Source: Enterococcus_D sp050529585 (lineage in GTDB: Bacteria; Bacillota; Bacilli; Lactobacillales; Enterococcaceae). From it: a stretch of 64,000 bases of DNA. The stretch covers positions 124,001 to 188,000 of the forward strand of contig NZ_CP172882.1 of assembly GCF_050529585.1 (NCBI RefSeq). The letters are read 5' to 3'. Made by a program: the position numbers and the translations under genes. The notes beneath the pieces were generated by a model. That model was not told the origin of the DNA. It saw only the letters and a list, made by a program, of their open reading frames with translations, and searched no databases. Positions 30,705 to 40,864 of the stretch are shown here, one piece after another. Every line of letters starts with the position of its first letter. The stretch's first letter is position 1.

Positions 30705-32351
30705 ATGGATAAACACACGCGATCCGTATCAAAAGAGTTGACCACACAAGAAAAAATGGCCCAAGGTTCCGCATGGATGACCATGGGAAATATTGGCTCA
30801 CGACTACTAGGTGCTATTTATATCTTACCTTGGTATTACTGGATGGGTGCCAATGGCGACAAAGCAAATGCACTTTTTGGAATGGGCTATAATGTATACG
30901 CCTTATTCTTAATGATTTCGACCGCTGGTATTCCAGCTGCGATCGCTAAGCAGATCGCCTACTATAATTCCCGGCAAGAGTACCGGACCAGTCAAAAATT
31001 GTTTCTGAGAGCGCTCCAATTGATGGCTGGTTTCGGGGTCGTCACAGCGGGAATCATGTACTTAGCTGCCCCTTGGTTAGCTACAGCATCTGGTGGCGGA
31101 CCGGAGTTGATTCCAACCATGCGCTCTCTGAGCGTGGCTTTACTGGTCTTTCCTTGTATGAGTGTCATGCGAGGCTATTTCCAAGGAAATCAAGACATGA
31201 AACCATTCGCTATCTCTCAAATCATTGAGCAGATTGCCCGCGTTTTCTACATGTTGCTGGCGACATTTATTATTATGCGGGTCATCGAAGGAGATTATAC
31301 AGCAGCTGTTACACAATCAACGTTCGCTGCTTTTATCGGTGTCTTGGCAAGTGTGCTTGTTTTGGGTTACTATTTCCAGAAACAGCGGGTCCGGATGGAC
31401 GTGCTGATCGACATGAGCAAAGAAGTAACCGAGATCCAAACCAAAGAATTGATCATTTCCACGATCAAAGAAGCCATTCCCTTTATCATTGTTGGTTCGG
31501 GGATCACTATTTTTAAATTGGTCGATCAGTATACGTTTGTCCGTATCATGCGCGGCTTTACCGAGTTTTCCAATGACCAGCTCTTGGATCTGATGGCAAT
31601 CTTTGGCAGCAATCCTGATAAATTGACGATGGTCGTTATTGGTTTAGCAACATCCATGGCTTCTACCGGATTGCCATTGATCAGCGAGGCAGTTGCGAAG
31701 AAGGATAAACATAATTTGGCGAAGTTGATCAGTAATAACTTGCAATTGTATTCATTTGTGATGTTTCCTGCAACATTCGGAATGGTGATTTTGGCTTATC
31801 CCCTCTACACGCTATTTTATCGACCAGATAGTTTAGGTGCCAGTGTGTTGGTCGCTGCCTGTCTGTCAGGATTGGTTTTAGGATTATTCATGCTTAGTTC
31901 AAGTATGCTGCAAGGGATGTATCATAACAAAGAAGCGGTAGTCTACTTCTTTATCGGTTTGATCGTCAAATTGCTATTGCAGTATCCCGCAATCCGTATT
32001 TTTCAAGTATATGGTCCGTTAGTATCGACCTCGATCGCTTTAGGTATCACTTGTTGGCTGAATGTGCGGAAAATGGCACGAAAAGGCCATTTCAATGTGA
32101 CACTGACTTTGAGGAGAACCTTGCTGATCGCACTTTTGACCTTGGTCATGGTGATTGCAGCATGGCTGGCCCGCCAAATGTTTGGCTTGGTCTTGAGCTC
32201 AGAAAGTAAGATCCAATCGTTCATTTTAAGTATACTGGTGGCTGCAGTCGGTGGTGGTGTCTATGTGTATATCGCATTGAAACTGCGCTTGGCCGAAAAG
32301 TTGCTGGGTTCTTCAATGATTCGTTTGCGTCGCAAATTACGTATCAAATAA
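30705..32351 (+). CDS. MOP-superfamily lipid II flippase candidate (YtgP/MurJ-like)
   Basis: 548 residues with about 14 membrane segments, starting EKMAQGSAWMTMGNIGSRLLGAIYILPWYYWMG. This resembles YtgP of B. subtilis, an experimentally supported lipid II flippase. Related to the 173-1783 protein but clearly divergent. Start ATG 30705 follows GGAGA by eight bases; ATG 30699 is too close and TTG 30690 overlaps the site. Its placement next to murE and upstream of an RsuA-type synthase parallels the ytgP region of Bacillus. Confidence 0.87.
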   Translation: MDKHTRSVSKELTTQEKMAQGSAWMTMGNIGSRLLGAIYILPWYYWMGANGDKANALFGMGYNVYALFLMISTAGIPAAIAKQIAYYNSRQEYRTSQKLFLRALQLMAGFGVVTAGIMYLAAPWLATASGGGPELIPTMRSLSVALLVFPCMSVMRGYFQGNQDMKPFAISQIIEQIARVFYMLLATFIIMRVIEGDYTAAVTQSTFAAFIGVLASVLVLGYYFQKQRVRMDVLIDMSKEVTEIQTKELIISTIKEAIPFIIVGSGITIFKLVDQYTFVRIMRGFTEFSNDQLLDLMAIFGSNPDKLTMVVIGLATSMASTGLPLISEAVAKKDKHNLAKLISNNLQLYSFVMFPATFGMVILAYPLYTLFYRPDSLGASVLVAACLSGLVLGLFMLSSSMLQGMYHNKEAVVYFFIGLIVKLLLQYPAIRIFQVYGPLVSTSIALGITCWLNVRKMARKGHFNVTLTLRRTLLIALLTLVMVIAAWLARQMFGLVLSSESKIQSFILSILVAAVGGGVYVYIALKLRLAEKLLGSSMIRLRRKLRIK

Positions 32352-32359
32352 TAAACGTC

Positions 32360-32401
32360 AACAGCCACTAGCCAATGTTTGTTGTGCTTGGTGGCTGTTT
32401 T
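32360..32401 (+). terminator. Terminator after the second flippase
   Basis: AACAGCCAC and GTGGCTGTTTT arms around a long loop; the short T-run makes it moderate. Confidence 0.6.
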
Positions 32402-32429
32402 ACATGAATAGCAAAAAGGAAGTGGAACA

Positions 32430-33152
32430 ATGCGATTAGACAAATTTTTAGCGGATATGGGCTACGGTTCTCGCAAAGAAGTCAAAGGGTACATCAAGAA
32501 AGGTCGTGTGACTGTCAACGACCAAACCATCAAAAGTGATAAAGCGCAAGTCAATGAACAAACAGATCGCATCTGCTTTGATCAAGAGCTGATTCATTAT
32601 CAACGCTGGTACTATTATTTGCTTCATAAGCCGGCAGGTGTAATTTCAGCAACCGTTGATTCTTATGAAGATACTGTCTTGGATCTATTCTCTGAAGAAG
32701 ATTTTCGCGAAGATTTATTTCCTGTGGGGCGCTTGGATAAAGATACGGAAGGGTTTCTTTTGATCACCAATGATGGGGGCTTAGCCCATCAATTACTGTC
32801 ACCCAAAAAACATGTCGAAAAAGAGTACTACGCTCAGGTGGATGGGATCATGACAGCAGCAGACCAAACTATTTTTGAAAAAGGGGTGCAACTAGATGGC
32901 GAATGGACATTGCCAGCCCAATTGACGATCATAGGCGTCGACCAAGCCGAAGGAACCAGTGAGATCCGATTGATTTTGCATGAGGGCAAGTTCCATCAAG
33001 TGAAGCGGATGGTACATGCAGTGGGCAAAGAAGTCCGCTACCTTAAACGGATCCGCATGGGGGGATTAGCGTTACCGGCAGATCTGCCCGTCGGCAGCTA
33101 TCGCCCCCTGACAGCGGATGAATTGACCGCTTTGGCTCAGCCAAAAGAATAG
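32430..33152 (+). CDS. 16S rRNA pseudouridine synthase, RsuA family
   Basis: 240 residues: N-terminal S4 domain (MRLDKFLADMGYGSRKEVK) and catalytic core with the active Asp in GRLDKDTEGFLLITND; the KQVKRM-type motif appears as HQVKRMVHAVG. RsuA makes pseudouridine 516 in 16S rRNA; this family also includes RluB/E/F-type enzymes, so the exact site is inferred. The gene faces a RluD-family gene across a bidirectional terminator. Confidence 0.88.
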   Translation: MRLDKFLADMGYGSRKEVKGYIKKGRVTVNDQTIKSDKAQVNEQTDRICFDQELIHYQRWYYYLLHKPAGVISATVDSYEDTVLDLFSEEDFREDLFPVGRLDKDTEGFLLITNDGGLAHQLLSPKKHVEKEYYAQVDGIMTAADQTIFEKGVQLDGEWTLPAQLTIIGVDQAEGTSEIRLILHEGKFHQVKRMVHAVGKEVRYLKRIRMGGLALPADLPVGSYRPLTADELTALAQPKE

Positions 33153-33154
33153 AC

Positions 33155-33186
33155 AAAAGCCTGCACATCAAAGTGCAGGCTTTTTT
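33155..33186. terminator. Bidirectional terminator between the two pseudouridine synthases
   Basis: AAAAGCCTGCAC and GTGCAGGCTTTTTT, six-base loop. Confidence 0.9.
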
Positions 33187-34039
33187 ACCAGAGTCCGGGT
33201 TCTGCATGTACTACCAAGTGTTCTTTCGTAAATGGATGGACAAGGTGCATTTCATAGCCATGAAGCATCAATCGTGGCGCTGTGCGTTGTTGATATAATG
33301 GATCACCGACAATCGGATGGCCAATGCTGGCTAAGTGCACTCTGATTTGATGGGTCCGTCCTGTATCCAGCACACAATAGACATTGGTTCTTGTGCCATG
33401 ATTTTGGGCTACTGTCACATGGGTGATCGCTGATTTGCCATTACGGGGATCGATCACACGTTTGCGGCGATCATGGCGGTCACGGCCGATTTTTTTGTTG
33501 ATCGTCTGGTCTTTGTCGATCTTGCCCCATACGACGGCTTGGTACCGGCGGTATAATTGCTTTTGTTCAAGCATGCGGCCTAAGATAGGTAAGACAAAGG
33601 GGTTTTTGGCAAATAAAACCACGCCGCTCGTTTCTTTGTCTAGTCGATGGACGACATAAGGCTGCATGTTTTCCGGTGCCAAATAAGCGGCAACATGATT
33701 CAATAATGTGTCCTGTTCATTGGGTTGATTGGGATGGGTTTTCATACCAACTGGTTTATTGACGATGATGAGGTGGTCGTCCTCATAACAGACAGACACT
33801 TGTTCATGCGCCCCCAATAAAACGGGCTGATGGGTATAGTCACTATCTTCAATCACCAAAGTCACCTTGTCGCCAGCTGTGATTGTTTGGTGAAACATGG
33901 CGGGCTGATCATTGATCTGCACCGCTTTGCGGATACGCAAGAAATGTCGGACTTTTCTAGGAACCAGCCATTCATTTTCTAAAAGTTCCCTTAGGGTCAT
34001 CGTGGATTGATCTGCAGGCAGAATCATTGTATATTCCAT
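33185..34039 (-). CDS. RluA/RluD-family pseudouridine synthase
   Basis: 284 residues with an S4-like N-terminus (LRELLENEWLVPRKVRHFL) and the RluA-family active site HRLDKETSGVVLFAK, then TGRTHQIRVHLASIGHPIVGDPLY. It modifies 23S rRNA or tRNA uridines; which ones cannot be told. Start ATG 34039 has GAGG 11 bases upstream. It is divergent from the PBP gene, a neighbour pairing also seen in streptococci. Confidence 0.9.
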   Translation of the reverse strand: MEYTMILPADQSTMTLRELLENEWLVPRKVRHFLRIRKAVQINDQPAMFHQTITAGDKVTLVIEDSDYTHQPVLLGAHEQVSVCYEDDHLIIVNKPVGMKTHPNQPNEQDTLLNHVAAYLAPENMQPYVVHRLDKETSGVVLFAKNPFVLPILGRMLEQKQLYRRYQAVVWGKIDKDQTINKKIGRDRHDRRKRVIDPRNGKSAITHVTVAQNHGTRTNVYCVLDTGRTHQIRVHLASIGHPIVGDPLYQQRTAPRLMLHGYEMHLVHPFTKEHLVVHAEPGLW

Positions 34040-34230
34040 AAAAGGGCGTACCTCATTTCTGATCGTTTGGTGTCATTATAGCATTTTTAAGCTTTTCTTA
34101 TGAGAAAATATAGAAAAAAAAGAGCTTTCAGTGCTACACTGTTAAAGGTTTCTTACCCAAAAATTCCGACTAGAGCCGTATAACAAATCGGCATCTATAT
34201 GCTACACTTTGATAAAAGGAGCGTGAAGCA

Positions 34231-36393
34231 ATGGAGTGGAAGTCCATCCTTCAGAAAATAAAAACCAGTTGGCTAACGTTTTGGCGCTGGATCAAACCTT
34301 ATTTACAACAATTTCACCAATGGCGCAAGCGCATATGGAAAAAATACCACGTCAATAAAATCTTTATTTTACTTAGTTTGGTTGCACTTTTAGTGATGAG
34401 TGGTTACCTATTCTATATTGCCAAAAACACCAAAGTCAGCGAATTAGAATCAGGCTTGAAAGAATCCACGGTTATTTATGATGCCAATGGTGATGAAGCC
34501 GGTCAATTATATTCGCAAAAAGGGACCTACGTGTCATTGGACAACATTTCGAAAGATGTCGTCAATGCCTTGATTTCAACAGAAGACCGCAATTTTTATC
34601 AGCACCGTGGGTTTGACATCAAAGGGATTGCGAGAGCTGCGGTACGGGTCGTGATCAACCGCAGTACTGAAGGCGGCGGTGGGAGTACGATTACGCAACA
34701 ATTGGCTAAAAATGCTTATCTGTCCCTAGACCAAACCTTTAGTCGAAAAGCCAAGGAGCTCTTCTTGGCGATCGAGATCGAGAAAAAATACTCGAAAGAT
34801 GAAATATTGGAAATGTATCTCAATAGTTCTTATTTCGGTAATGGGGTTTGGGGTATCCAAGACGCGGCCCTTAAATATTTTGGGGTCAATGCATCTGAGT
34901 TGTCGATTGGTGAAGCAGCAACCTTAGTGGGGATGCTTAAAGGGCCGTCGATCTATAACCCCATCGACCATTTGGAGAATGCCACCAACCGGCGAGATAC
35001 GGTCTTAAGTTTGATGGTAGATAATGGTGTATTGGACCAGAGTACGGCTGATCAGCAAACGCAAGTCGCTTTAGGAGACTTGCTTTATGATGGCTATGGC
35101 AACTCTGAGTCGGGTTATAAGTATCCTTATTATTTCGACGCTGTCATTGATGAAGCAGAATCGTATGGTTTGGATGCGGATGATGTGATGAATCGCGGCT
35201 ACAAAATTTATACAGCTTTGGATCAAAACTATCAAGCCCAAATGGAAGCTACCTACAAAAATGATGCATTGTTCCCTGAAAATGCCGCAGATGGCACCAT
35301 GGTCCAATCAGGATCAGTTGCATTGGATCCAGCTACTGGCGGCGTGCAAGCCTTGGTAGGGCGTAGAGGTGAACATGTTTTCCGTGGTTTCAACTTTGCT
35401 ACCCAAATGAAACGCTCACCGGGATCCACCATCAAGCCGATCAGTGTCTATGCACCTGCGTTAGAAGCGGGTTATGAACCAGATAGTATTCTGGAAGATC
35501 AGCCACTGGATTTTTACGATGCGCAAAACTTTGATGGGACCTATTCAGGAGAAGTCGCAATGTACCAAGCTTTGGCACAAAGTTTGAATTTGCCGGCTGT
35601 CTGGCTGCTGCATGAGATTGGTTTGGATCGCGGGTATAAAGAGGCCCAAGAGTTTGGTTTGTCTTTAACTGATTCGGATAAATATTGGGGCTTGGCATTA
35701 GGCGGATTAGAAAAAGGCGAATCGCCAATGACGATGGCCGCGGCGTATGCCGTCTTTGCCAACGGCGGTTATTACTACCAACCACATTTGATCACAAAAA
35801 TCGTTGACTCGACTGGGGCAGTTATCGTAGACAATACCACCGCACAAGGCAAGCGGATCATCTCACAAGACACAGCAGACAAAATGACGAGTATGATGTT
35901 GGGTACTTACTCAAATGGAACGGGCGTCAGCGCAAGTCCTTATGGTTTCACGATCGCAGGGAAAACGGGGACGACAGAAACCAATTTTGATGCCACCAAA
36001 GTCAATGATCAATGGATCATGGGGTATACACCAGATGTGGTGATCTCGACTTGGCTTGGTTTTGAACAATCAAGCGCGGATCATTATTTGACCGGTACCA
36101 GTGGACAAGTAGTGGGGAAAGTCTTTAAAGCAGAAGCTGAGAACATTTTACCGTATACGCAAGGCAACCAGTTCCAAGTGGCAGATGCCTACTTGACAGG
36201 CGGTCAATTGATGGCCGCAGACGAGGTGCCTGATACCCAAAATGATGAGAATAGCAGTGACAACAAGTGGCAGCAATCTGTGGACGAATTTGCTGAAAGT
36301 GCCAAAGAAGGCATGAAAGAGTTTGGCAACAAAATCAAAGAAGGGACCAAAGAACTGTTTGGCGGCCTTTGGGATTCAATCAACGGCAATTAA
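34231..36393 (+). CDS. Class A penicillin-binding protein (PBP2a-type)
   Basis: 720 residues. A Trp/Lys/Arg-rich cytoplasmic N-terminus precedes one membrane segment (about 45-65). The glycosyltransferase 51 domain follows (STEDRNFYQHRGFDIKG, GGGGSTITQQLAKN, EILEMYLNSSYFGNGVWG), then the transpeptidase with SPGSTIKP near residue 397, SLN, and GKTGTTE near 577. It polymerises and cross-links peptidoglycan and is a beta-lactam target. The C-terminal 60 residues are charged and low in complexity. The nearest type is likely PBP2a of enterococci/streptococci, but PBP1a/1b assignment is not certain. Confidence 0.93.
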   Translation: MEWKSILQKIKTSWLTFWRWIKPYLQQFHQWRKRIWKKYHVNKIFILLSLVALLVMSGYLFYIAKNTKVSELESGLKESTVIYDANGDEAGQLYSQKGTYVSLDNISKDVVNALISTEDRNFYQHRGFDIKGIARAAVRVVINRSTEGGGGSTITQQLAKNAYLSLDQTFSRKAKELFLAIEIEKKYSKDEILEMYLNSSYFGNGVWGIQDAALKYFGVNASELSIGEAATLVGMLKGPSIYNPIDHLENATNRRDTVLSLMVDNGVLDQSTADQQTQVALGDLLYDGYGNSESGYKYPYYFDAVIDEAESYGLDADDVMNRGYKIYTALDQNYQAQMEATYKNDALFPENAADGTMVQSGSVALDPATGGVQALVGRRGEHVFRGFNFATQMKRSPGSTIKPISVYAPALEAGYEPDSILEDQPLDFYDAQNFDGTYSGEVAMYQALAQSLNLPAVWLLHEIGLDRGYKEAQEFGLSLTDSDKYWGLALGGLEKGESPMTMAAAYAVFANGGYYYQPHLITKIVDSTGAVIVDNTTAQGKRIISQDTADKMTSMMLGTYSNGTGVSASPYGFTIAGKTGTTETNFDATKVNDQWIMGYTPDVVISTWLGFEQSSADHYLTGTSGQVVGKVFKAEAENILPYTQGNQFQVADAYLTGGQLMAADEVPDTQNDENSSDNKWQQSVDEFAESAKEGMKEFGNKIKEGTKELFGGLWDSINGN

Positions 36394-36467
36394 AACAACT
36401 ATGCAAGCGCTAGGCATGAATGGCGCAACAATGGTATACTAAAGAAAAGTGAAAGGATGGAGATAAG

Positions 36468-36809
36468 ATGGCAAATATTTATGATACAGCGAATCAATTA
36501 GAACGTGAATTGCGGGAGTCAGAGCAATTTCAAGATTTAAAGGGGTCATTTGATCGCTTGAAAGCCAATGAAGAAGCATATGCATTATTCAAAGAATTTC
36601 AAACGTTGCAACAAACCTTGCAACAAAAAATGATGGCTGGCGAAGAAATGACGGAAGAAGAAGCACAACAAACCCAAACTTTATCGCAAAAAATCCAAGA
36701 AGACGGCATCGTATCTGATTTGATGCAAAAAGAACAAGCATTCAGCTTAGTGGCCAATGACTTGAACCGCATCATCATGGGCCCTGTCCGTGATCTCTAC
36801 GAAGCATAA
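36468..36809 (+). CDS. YlbF/YmcA-superfamily protein (UPF0342, YheA-like)
   Basis: 113 residues, all helical and Gln/Glu-rich (MANIYDTANQLERELRESEQFQDLK...). It is of the YheA/YmcA/YlbF helical-bundle family (UPF0342). YlbF and YmcA form the RNase Y specificity complex in Bacillus, but the role of YheA-like members is unknown. YheA lies near yhaM/yhaN/yhaO in Bacillus, and those genes follow here. Start ATG 36468 has GATGGAGATAAG upstream. Confidence 0.85.
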   Translation: MANIYDTANQLERELRESEQFQDLKGSFDRLKANEEAYALFKEFQTLQQTLQQKMMAGEEMTEEEAQQTQTLSQKIQEDGIVSDLMQKEQAFSLVANDLNRIIMGPVRDLYEA

Positions 36810-36879
36810 TAGCGATGGGACAAAGTCGATTCTTTCGACAGATCCAAGAACAGTCAACAAATATGATGATAGATTTTTC

Positions 36880-36913
36880 AAGCAGACTTGAGTTTTCTCA
36901 GGTCTGCTTTTTT
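36880..36913 (+). terminator. Terminator after the YheA-like gene
   Basis: AAGCAGACTTGAG, loop TTTT, CTCAGGTCTGCTT, then T-run. Confidence 0.85.
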
Positions 36914-36990
36914 AGGCGAACAAATTTTCGTATTTTGCTGACGTAAAGGCAAAGAAATGTTATGATAGAAGCATTAAGGGGGAGTAAAAA

Positions 36991-38193
36991 ATGCGATTTT
37001 TACATAGTGCCGACTTACATATTGATCGGTCATTTGAAGGCCTTCATCTGTTATCTGAAAAAGTCAAAGCCCAGCTCCCGGCCATCAATCAGCAAGTGAT
37101 GCGCCATTTGACAGATTTGGCACTGGCGCAGGAAGTAGACTTTGTCTTACTAGCTGGCGATACCTTCCATCAAGCGCGGCCTAGTTTGAAAGTGCAACAT
37201 GATTTTTTTACGGAGATCAATCGCTTGGCTGCGGCTGAGATTCCAGTTTATATGATATTTGGCAACCATGATTATTATGACCCGCAACGGTATTGGTTTT
37301 CTTTTCCAGAGAATGTGCACCTATTTGAATCAGAAACGGTGCATACGATCGAAGGCGTCACGAAACAAGGAGAAACATATGCTATCAGCGGGTTTAGTTA
37401 CCAGCATCCATGGATCGAAACGGATAAGGTGCAAGAGTTTCCTGTACGCAAAGCGGTAGATTACCATATCGGGATGTACCATGGCGATCAAACAGGTACA
37501 CGGTATGCGCCATTTTCGACAAGTGAGATGAAACAGAAAGGCTACGACTACTGGGCGTTGGGGCATATCCATGTGCCTAAGACGCTATCAGACCAGCCGC
37601 CAATCGTTTACCCTGGGACTCCCCAAGGAAAAACCAAGAAAGAAACTGCTTCAGGCGTCGTGCTGGCTGAATTGACACCGCAAAAAACGACGGTCCAACG
37701 GGTATCAGTGGCCGAATTATTTTGGGAAACCCAACACATCTCATTGTCTGGAATCAAAGATGCCAATGAAGTATTGCCGACAATCATCCAGCAAGTACAA
37801 AGCCAAAAAGGAAGATTACTGCATTTGCTGATCGAGGATGATCAACAGTTGCCTGCTGATTGGCTGGTCGATGCGGAAAGAAATGAATGGATCACCTATT
37901 TGAATGAACGATTGTCCCAGTATGAGCCGTTGCAAGTTGTCTATGGCATAACCGCCTCACATGCAACGACTGAAAAATTTGCCTTGGCAATTTCTGAAGA
38001 ATATGTGACGCAAAATCTTAAGCTGTATCAAACCCCAGCTGTTTTTACGGAGCGGCTGGCAGAGTTGCTGCAACACCCGATGATTCAACGAGGTATCGAC
38101 CAGGAAACTTTCCAAGAAGACGTGTTGGCGCAAACTGCAACCTTATTACAACAAACCTTTGAGTGGGCAGGTGATAGCGATGATCATTCTTAA
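36991..38193 (+). CDS. yhaO: Metallophosphoesterase YhaO (SbcD/Mre11-like nuclease)
   Basis: 400 residues. The calcineurin-like metal ligands are in MRFLHSADLHIDRSF, LLAGDTFHQ, IFGNHDYYD and later YHGDQTG and ALGHIHVP, the order of SbcD/Mre11 nucleases. It is encoded with the SMC-like ATPase YhaN, overlapping by 14 bases, so the two probably form a nuclease-ATPase complex akin to SbcCD for DNA ends. An extended -10 (TGTTATGAT) lies at 36958-36966. Exact function in DNA repair is inferred. Confidence 0.9.
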   Translation: MRFLHSADLHIDRSFEGLHLLSEKVKAQLPAINQQVMRHLTDLALAQEVDFVLLAGDTFHQARPSLKVQHDFFTEINRLAAAEIPVYMIFGNHDYYDPQRYWFSFPENVHLFESETVHTIEGVTKQGETYAISGFSYQHPWIETDKVQEFPVRKAVDYHIGMYHGDQTGTRYAPFSTSEMKQKGYDYWALGHIHVPKTLSDQPPIVYPGTPQGKTKKETASGVVLAELTPQKTTVQRVSVAELFWETQHISLSGIKDANEVLPTIIQQVQSQKGRLLHLLIEDDQQLPADWLVDAERNEWITYLNERLSQYEPLQVVYGITASHATTEKFALAISEEYVTQNLKLYQTPAVFTERLAELLQHPMIQRGIDQETFQEDVLAQTATLLQQTFEWAGDSDDHS

Positions 38194-40864
38194 AGCAGAA
38201 ATCACCGGCTTTGGGAAATACCATGAACAACAATTTTCTTTTGCGCGTCACAACCAATTGCTTTTTGGACAAAATGAAATTGGGAAATCAACACTGTATC
38301 AATTTATCGCAGCAATGCTTTTTGGTTTCCCAAAAAAGACAGCCAAAAAGAAAGATTATAGCCCCCGCAATGGTGCTGCCTATGGCGGGAAATTATGGCT
38401 AGAGATCGAACCTTACGGGGAAGTGATCATAGAGCGGTATCGGCAAGTCGATCGAGGACGAGCAAAAGTACATGTCAACGGACAAATCACCAGTGAAAAT
38501 TGGCTTGAACAGCACCTGCAGCCATTGAACCGTGCCTTGTTTTTTGATGTCTTCACCTTTCAACAGGAGCAATTGAATCAAATCGACAAGTTAGGGGAAG
38601 AAGAACTACATCAATCATTGATATCATTGGGGATCAGCGGCAGTCAAAATATGCTGCAGCAAGTGGCGCGATTTGAAACCAGCAATCAGCAGTTGTACAA
38701 ACCTCGTGGTCAAAAATTACCGCTGAATCAAGCCTTGAAACAACTAGGAAAGCTGCAACAGCAAATCGCTGACAAAGAAAGTGAAGAAGCTCATTTGCAG
38801 CAGCAGTATCAGCAAATTGCCCATATCCAATCAGAAATCCAATCCTTACAAGACCGCAGCCATTTGCTGAATGAGTCTTATCAAGAGAATCAGCAACGCA
38901 TCAGTCATTGGGCGTTGTATGAAGAGTGGCAGCAAATTGCGGATGTACCAGTTGCAGATACTGCGCAAGCGCAAGCAATCAAGCAGTTTTATCAGGCCTA
39001 TCAGCAGATCACAGAAGAATTACGCAAGAAGGAAGCTGAACTCGATCAACTGGAGCAAGGAAAGGCCTCAGATAAATATTTCTTTTATTTGGATCACGAG
39101 CAGCCAATCAATCATCTCTTGCAGCAACAAGTGGAGATCACTCGGTTATCTGATCGTCAGGCAGCCGCGGATACTAGACGGGCCCATGCAATCCAACAAC
39201 TGAATCAGCTAGTGACCAAGCGGCAATGGCGCAGTGAGTCGCCGCCTTTTTTAACCCCACCGATCCGTGAAGCATTGCAGTCTTTAGCGCAGCTAAAAGC
39301 CCGAGACAACGAAATCAGACGGCGTCAGCAATGGTTAGCGGAAAAAGCGCAACCTCTTGAAGCGACAGTCTCTCGATTGGAGCAACAGCACCCCGCATTG
39401 ACGGGTACGCAGAAAAAGAGCAAAGGGCCATGGCTGTTGGCCGCTGTCGGCCTTATACTGATTGTTCTAGGTTTCTTTTTGGGTCCTTGGCGTTGGGTCG
39501 TCAGTGGTGTAGGCGCGCTCGCCATGATAGGTGGACTCATTTTGAGTCAAAAACAGCCTAAAAACCAGCAACAAGTGAAACAAGAATGGCAAGCAGCATT
39601 GCTGCAATTAGACTTGATCGAAGAAGAACAAGCTGAACTTCGACAAGAAGCCCAGCAGCAACAACAGCATATCAGCCGAAAACAACAAGGATTGCTGCCC
39701 TTTTTTGGTCAATTACCCACCGATGAATGGACCGATTATTTGGATGCCTATGAAGCAGATGTCGCCGCGTATCAACATTATGTGCAAGAAGAAGCTGAGG
39801 CTAGCCAGGAACGTCGTTCAGCAGAAGAGGCATTGGCACCTTTTGAGGCCTTGTTCCGCCCATACCTGGATTGGCTGCCGCTGCAAAATCAAACGATCAC
39901 GGACAAATTGACCGTATTGGCAGACTTTGCAAAAGACATGCAAGCCATCAAGTTGACCCGCTTGCAGCAGCCTAGTACCTTATTGGCGCAACAATTGGCA
40001 CGTTTACGCAAAGAGCGGGAACAAATGGTAACAGATGCCCAAGGCTTGTTAAGGCAGCAAGGGATAGATCAGCCTGCTGAAATCAGTTTATGGCTGAAAC
40101 AATGGGCGCATGCCCAACGCACCAATCAACGCGCAGCAGAATTACAAGCGATGCTGTCGCCGATTTTTCCAGAGGCAGTCGATGAAGCAACCTTATTACA
40201 GGAAAAAGAACGACTGAAGGCAACGCAATCACAAGTCCAAGAAAGCATTCGTTCACTGACAGAAGACAGACAAAAATTGGAACTAGAAGTCGCAGCCAGT
40301 CAACGAAACGGGACATTGAACCAATTGTATCAAGAAGAAAGTGAGTTGCGTTCTGCGATTCAAGAGTTGGCGGTTACTTGGGGCAGCAGACAGTTGGCGG
40401 CTGTGATTTTGCGGGATATCACAACGGAACTGTCGGAACAGCAATTGCCGCAATTGTTGGCAGCAGCCTCGATTTATTTTGCGCAATTGACCAATGGGCA
40501 TTACCAAAAGATCCTCTTTGAGGAAGGGATATTGGTCGTTGCCAATCAAAGTGAGACCTACTCGATCATTGACTTGTCAACGGGAACCAAGGATCAGTTG
40601 ATCATGGCTATCCGTTTTGGTTATCTATCCTTACAAAAAAATCAGCCGATCAGTCCGATCATTATCGATGATGGTTGGTTACATTACGATAGTGTTCGTA
40701 AAGATAGTCTGGTGCAGTTATTGACAGACTTTGGTCAAAGATATCAAGTAATTTGTTTGTCTTCTGACCAAGAAATGGTAAGCTATTATCAGAAGTACCA
40801 ACAACCTGTGTACGATCTTAGCAAAGGATGTGAGAATTTGGTTGACCGCCAAATAACTGAATGA
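38180..40864 (+). CDS. yhaN: SbcC-like AAA ATPase YhaN
   Basis: 894 residues. N-terminal ABC-type half with Walker A FGQNEIGKSTLYQF near residues 32-45, long Gln-rich coiled coils, and a C-terminal half with signature-like DLSTGTKDQLIMAIRFGYL and Walker B PIIIDDGWLHYD. A hydrophobic stretch in the middle (about 415-455, LLAAVGLILIVLGFFLGPW...) may be a membrane hairpin, as in YhaN homologues and unlike SbcC. Start ATG 38180 follows AGGTGAT. Its stop overlaps the yhaM start (ATGA). Confidence 0.88.
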   Translation: MIILKAEITGFGKYHEQQFSFARHNQLLFGQNEIGKSTLYQFIAAMLFGFPKKTAKKKDYSPRNGAAYGGKLWLEIEPYGEVIIERYRQVDRGRAKVHVNGQITSENWLEQHLQPLNRALFFDVFTFQQEQLNQIDKLGEEELHQSLISLGISGSQNMLQQVARFETSNQQLYKPRGQKLPLNQALKQLGKLQQQIADKESEEAHLQQQYQQIAHIQSEIQSLQDRSHLLNESYQENQQRISHWALYEEWQQIADVPVADTAQAQAIKQFYQAYQQITEELRKKEAELDQLEQGKASDKYFFYLDHEQPINHLLQQQVEITRLSDRQAAADTRRAHAIQQLNQLVTKRQWRSESPPFLTPPIREALQSLAQLKARDNEIRRRQQWLAEKAQPLEATVSRLEQQHPALTGTQKKSKGPWLLAAVGLILIVLGFFLGPWRWVVSGVGALAMIGGLILSQKQPKNQQQVKQEWQAALLQLDLIEEEQAELRQEAQQQQQHISRKQQGLLPFFGQLPTDEWTDYLDAYEADVAAYQHYVQEEAEASQERRSAEEALAPFEALFRPYLDWLPLQNQTITDKLTVLADFAKDMQAIKLTRLQQPSTLLAQQLARLRKEREQMVTDAQGLLRQQGIDQPAEISLWLKQWAHAQRTNQRAAELQAMLSPIFPEAVDEATLLQEKERLKATQSQVQESIRSLTEDRQKLELEVAASQRNGTLNQLYQEESELRSAIQELAVTWGSRQLAAVILRDITTELSEQQLPQLLAAASIYFAQLTNGHYQKILFEEGILVVANQSETYSIIDLSTGTKDQLIMAIRFGYLSLQKNQPISPIIIDDGWLHYDSVRKDSLVQLLTDFGQRYQVICLSSDQEMVSYYQKYQQPVYDLSKGCENLVDRQITE

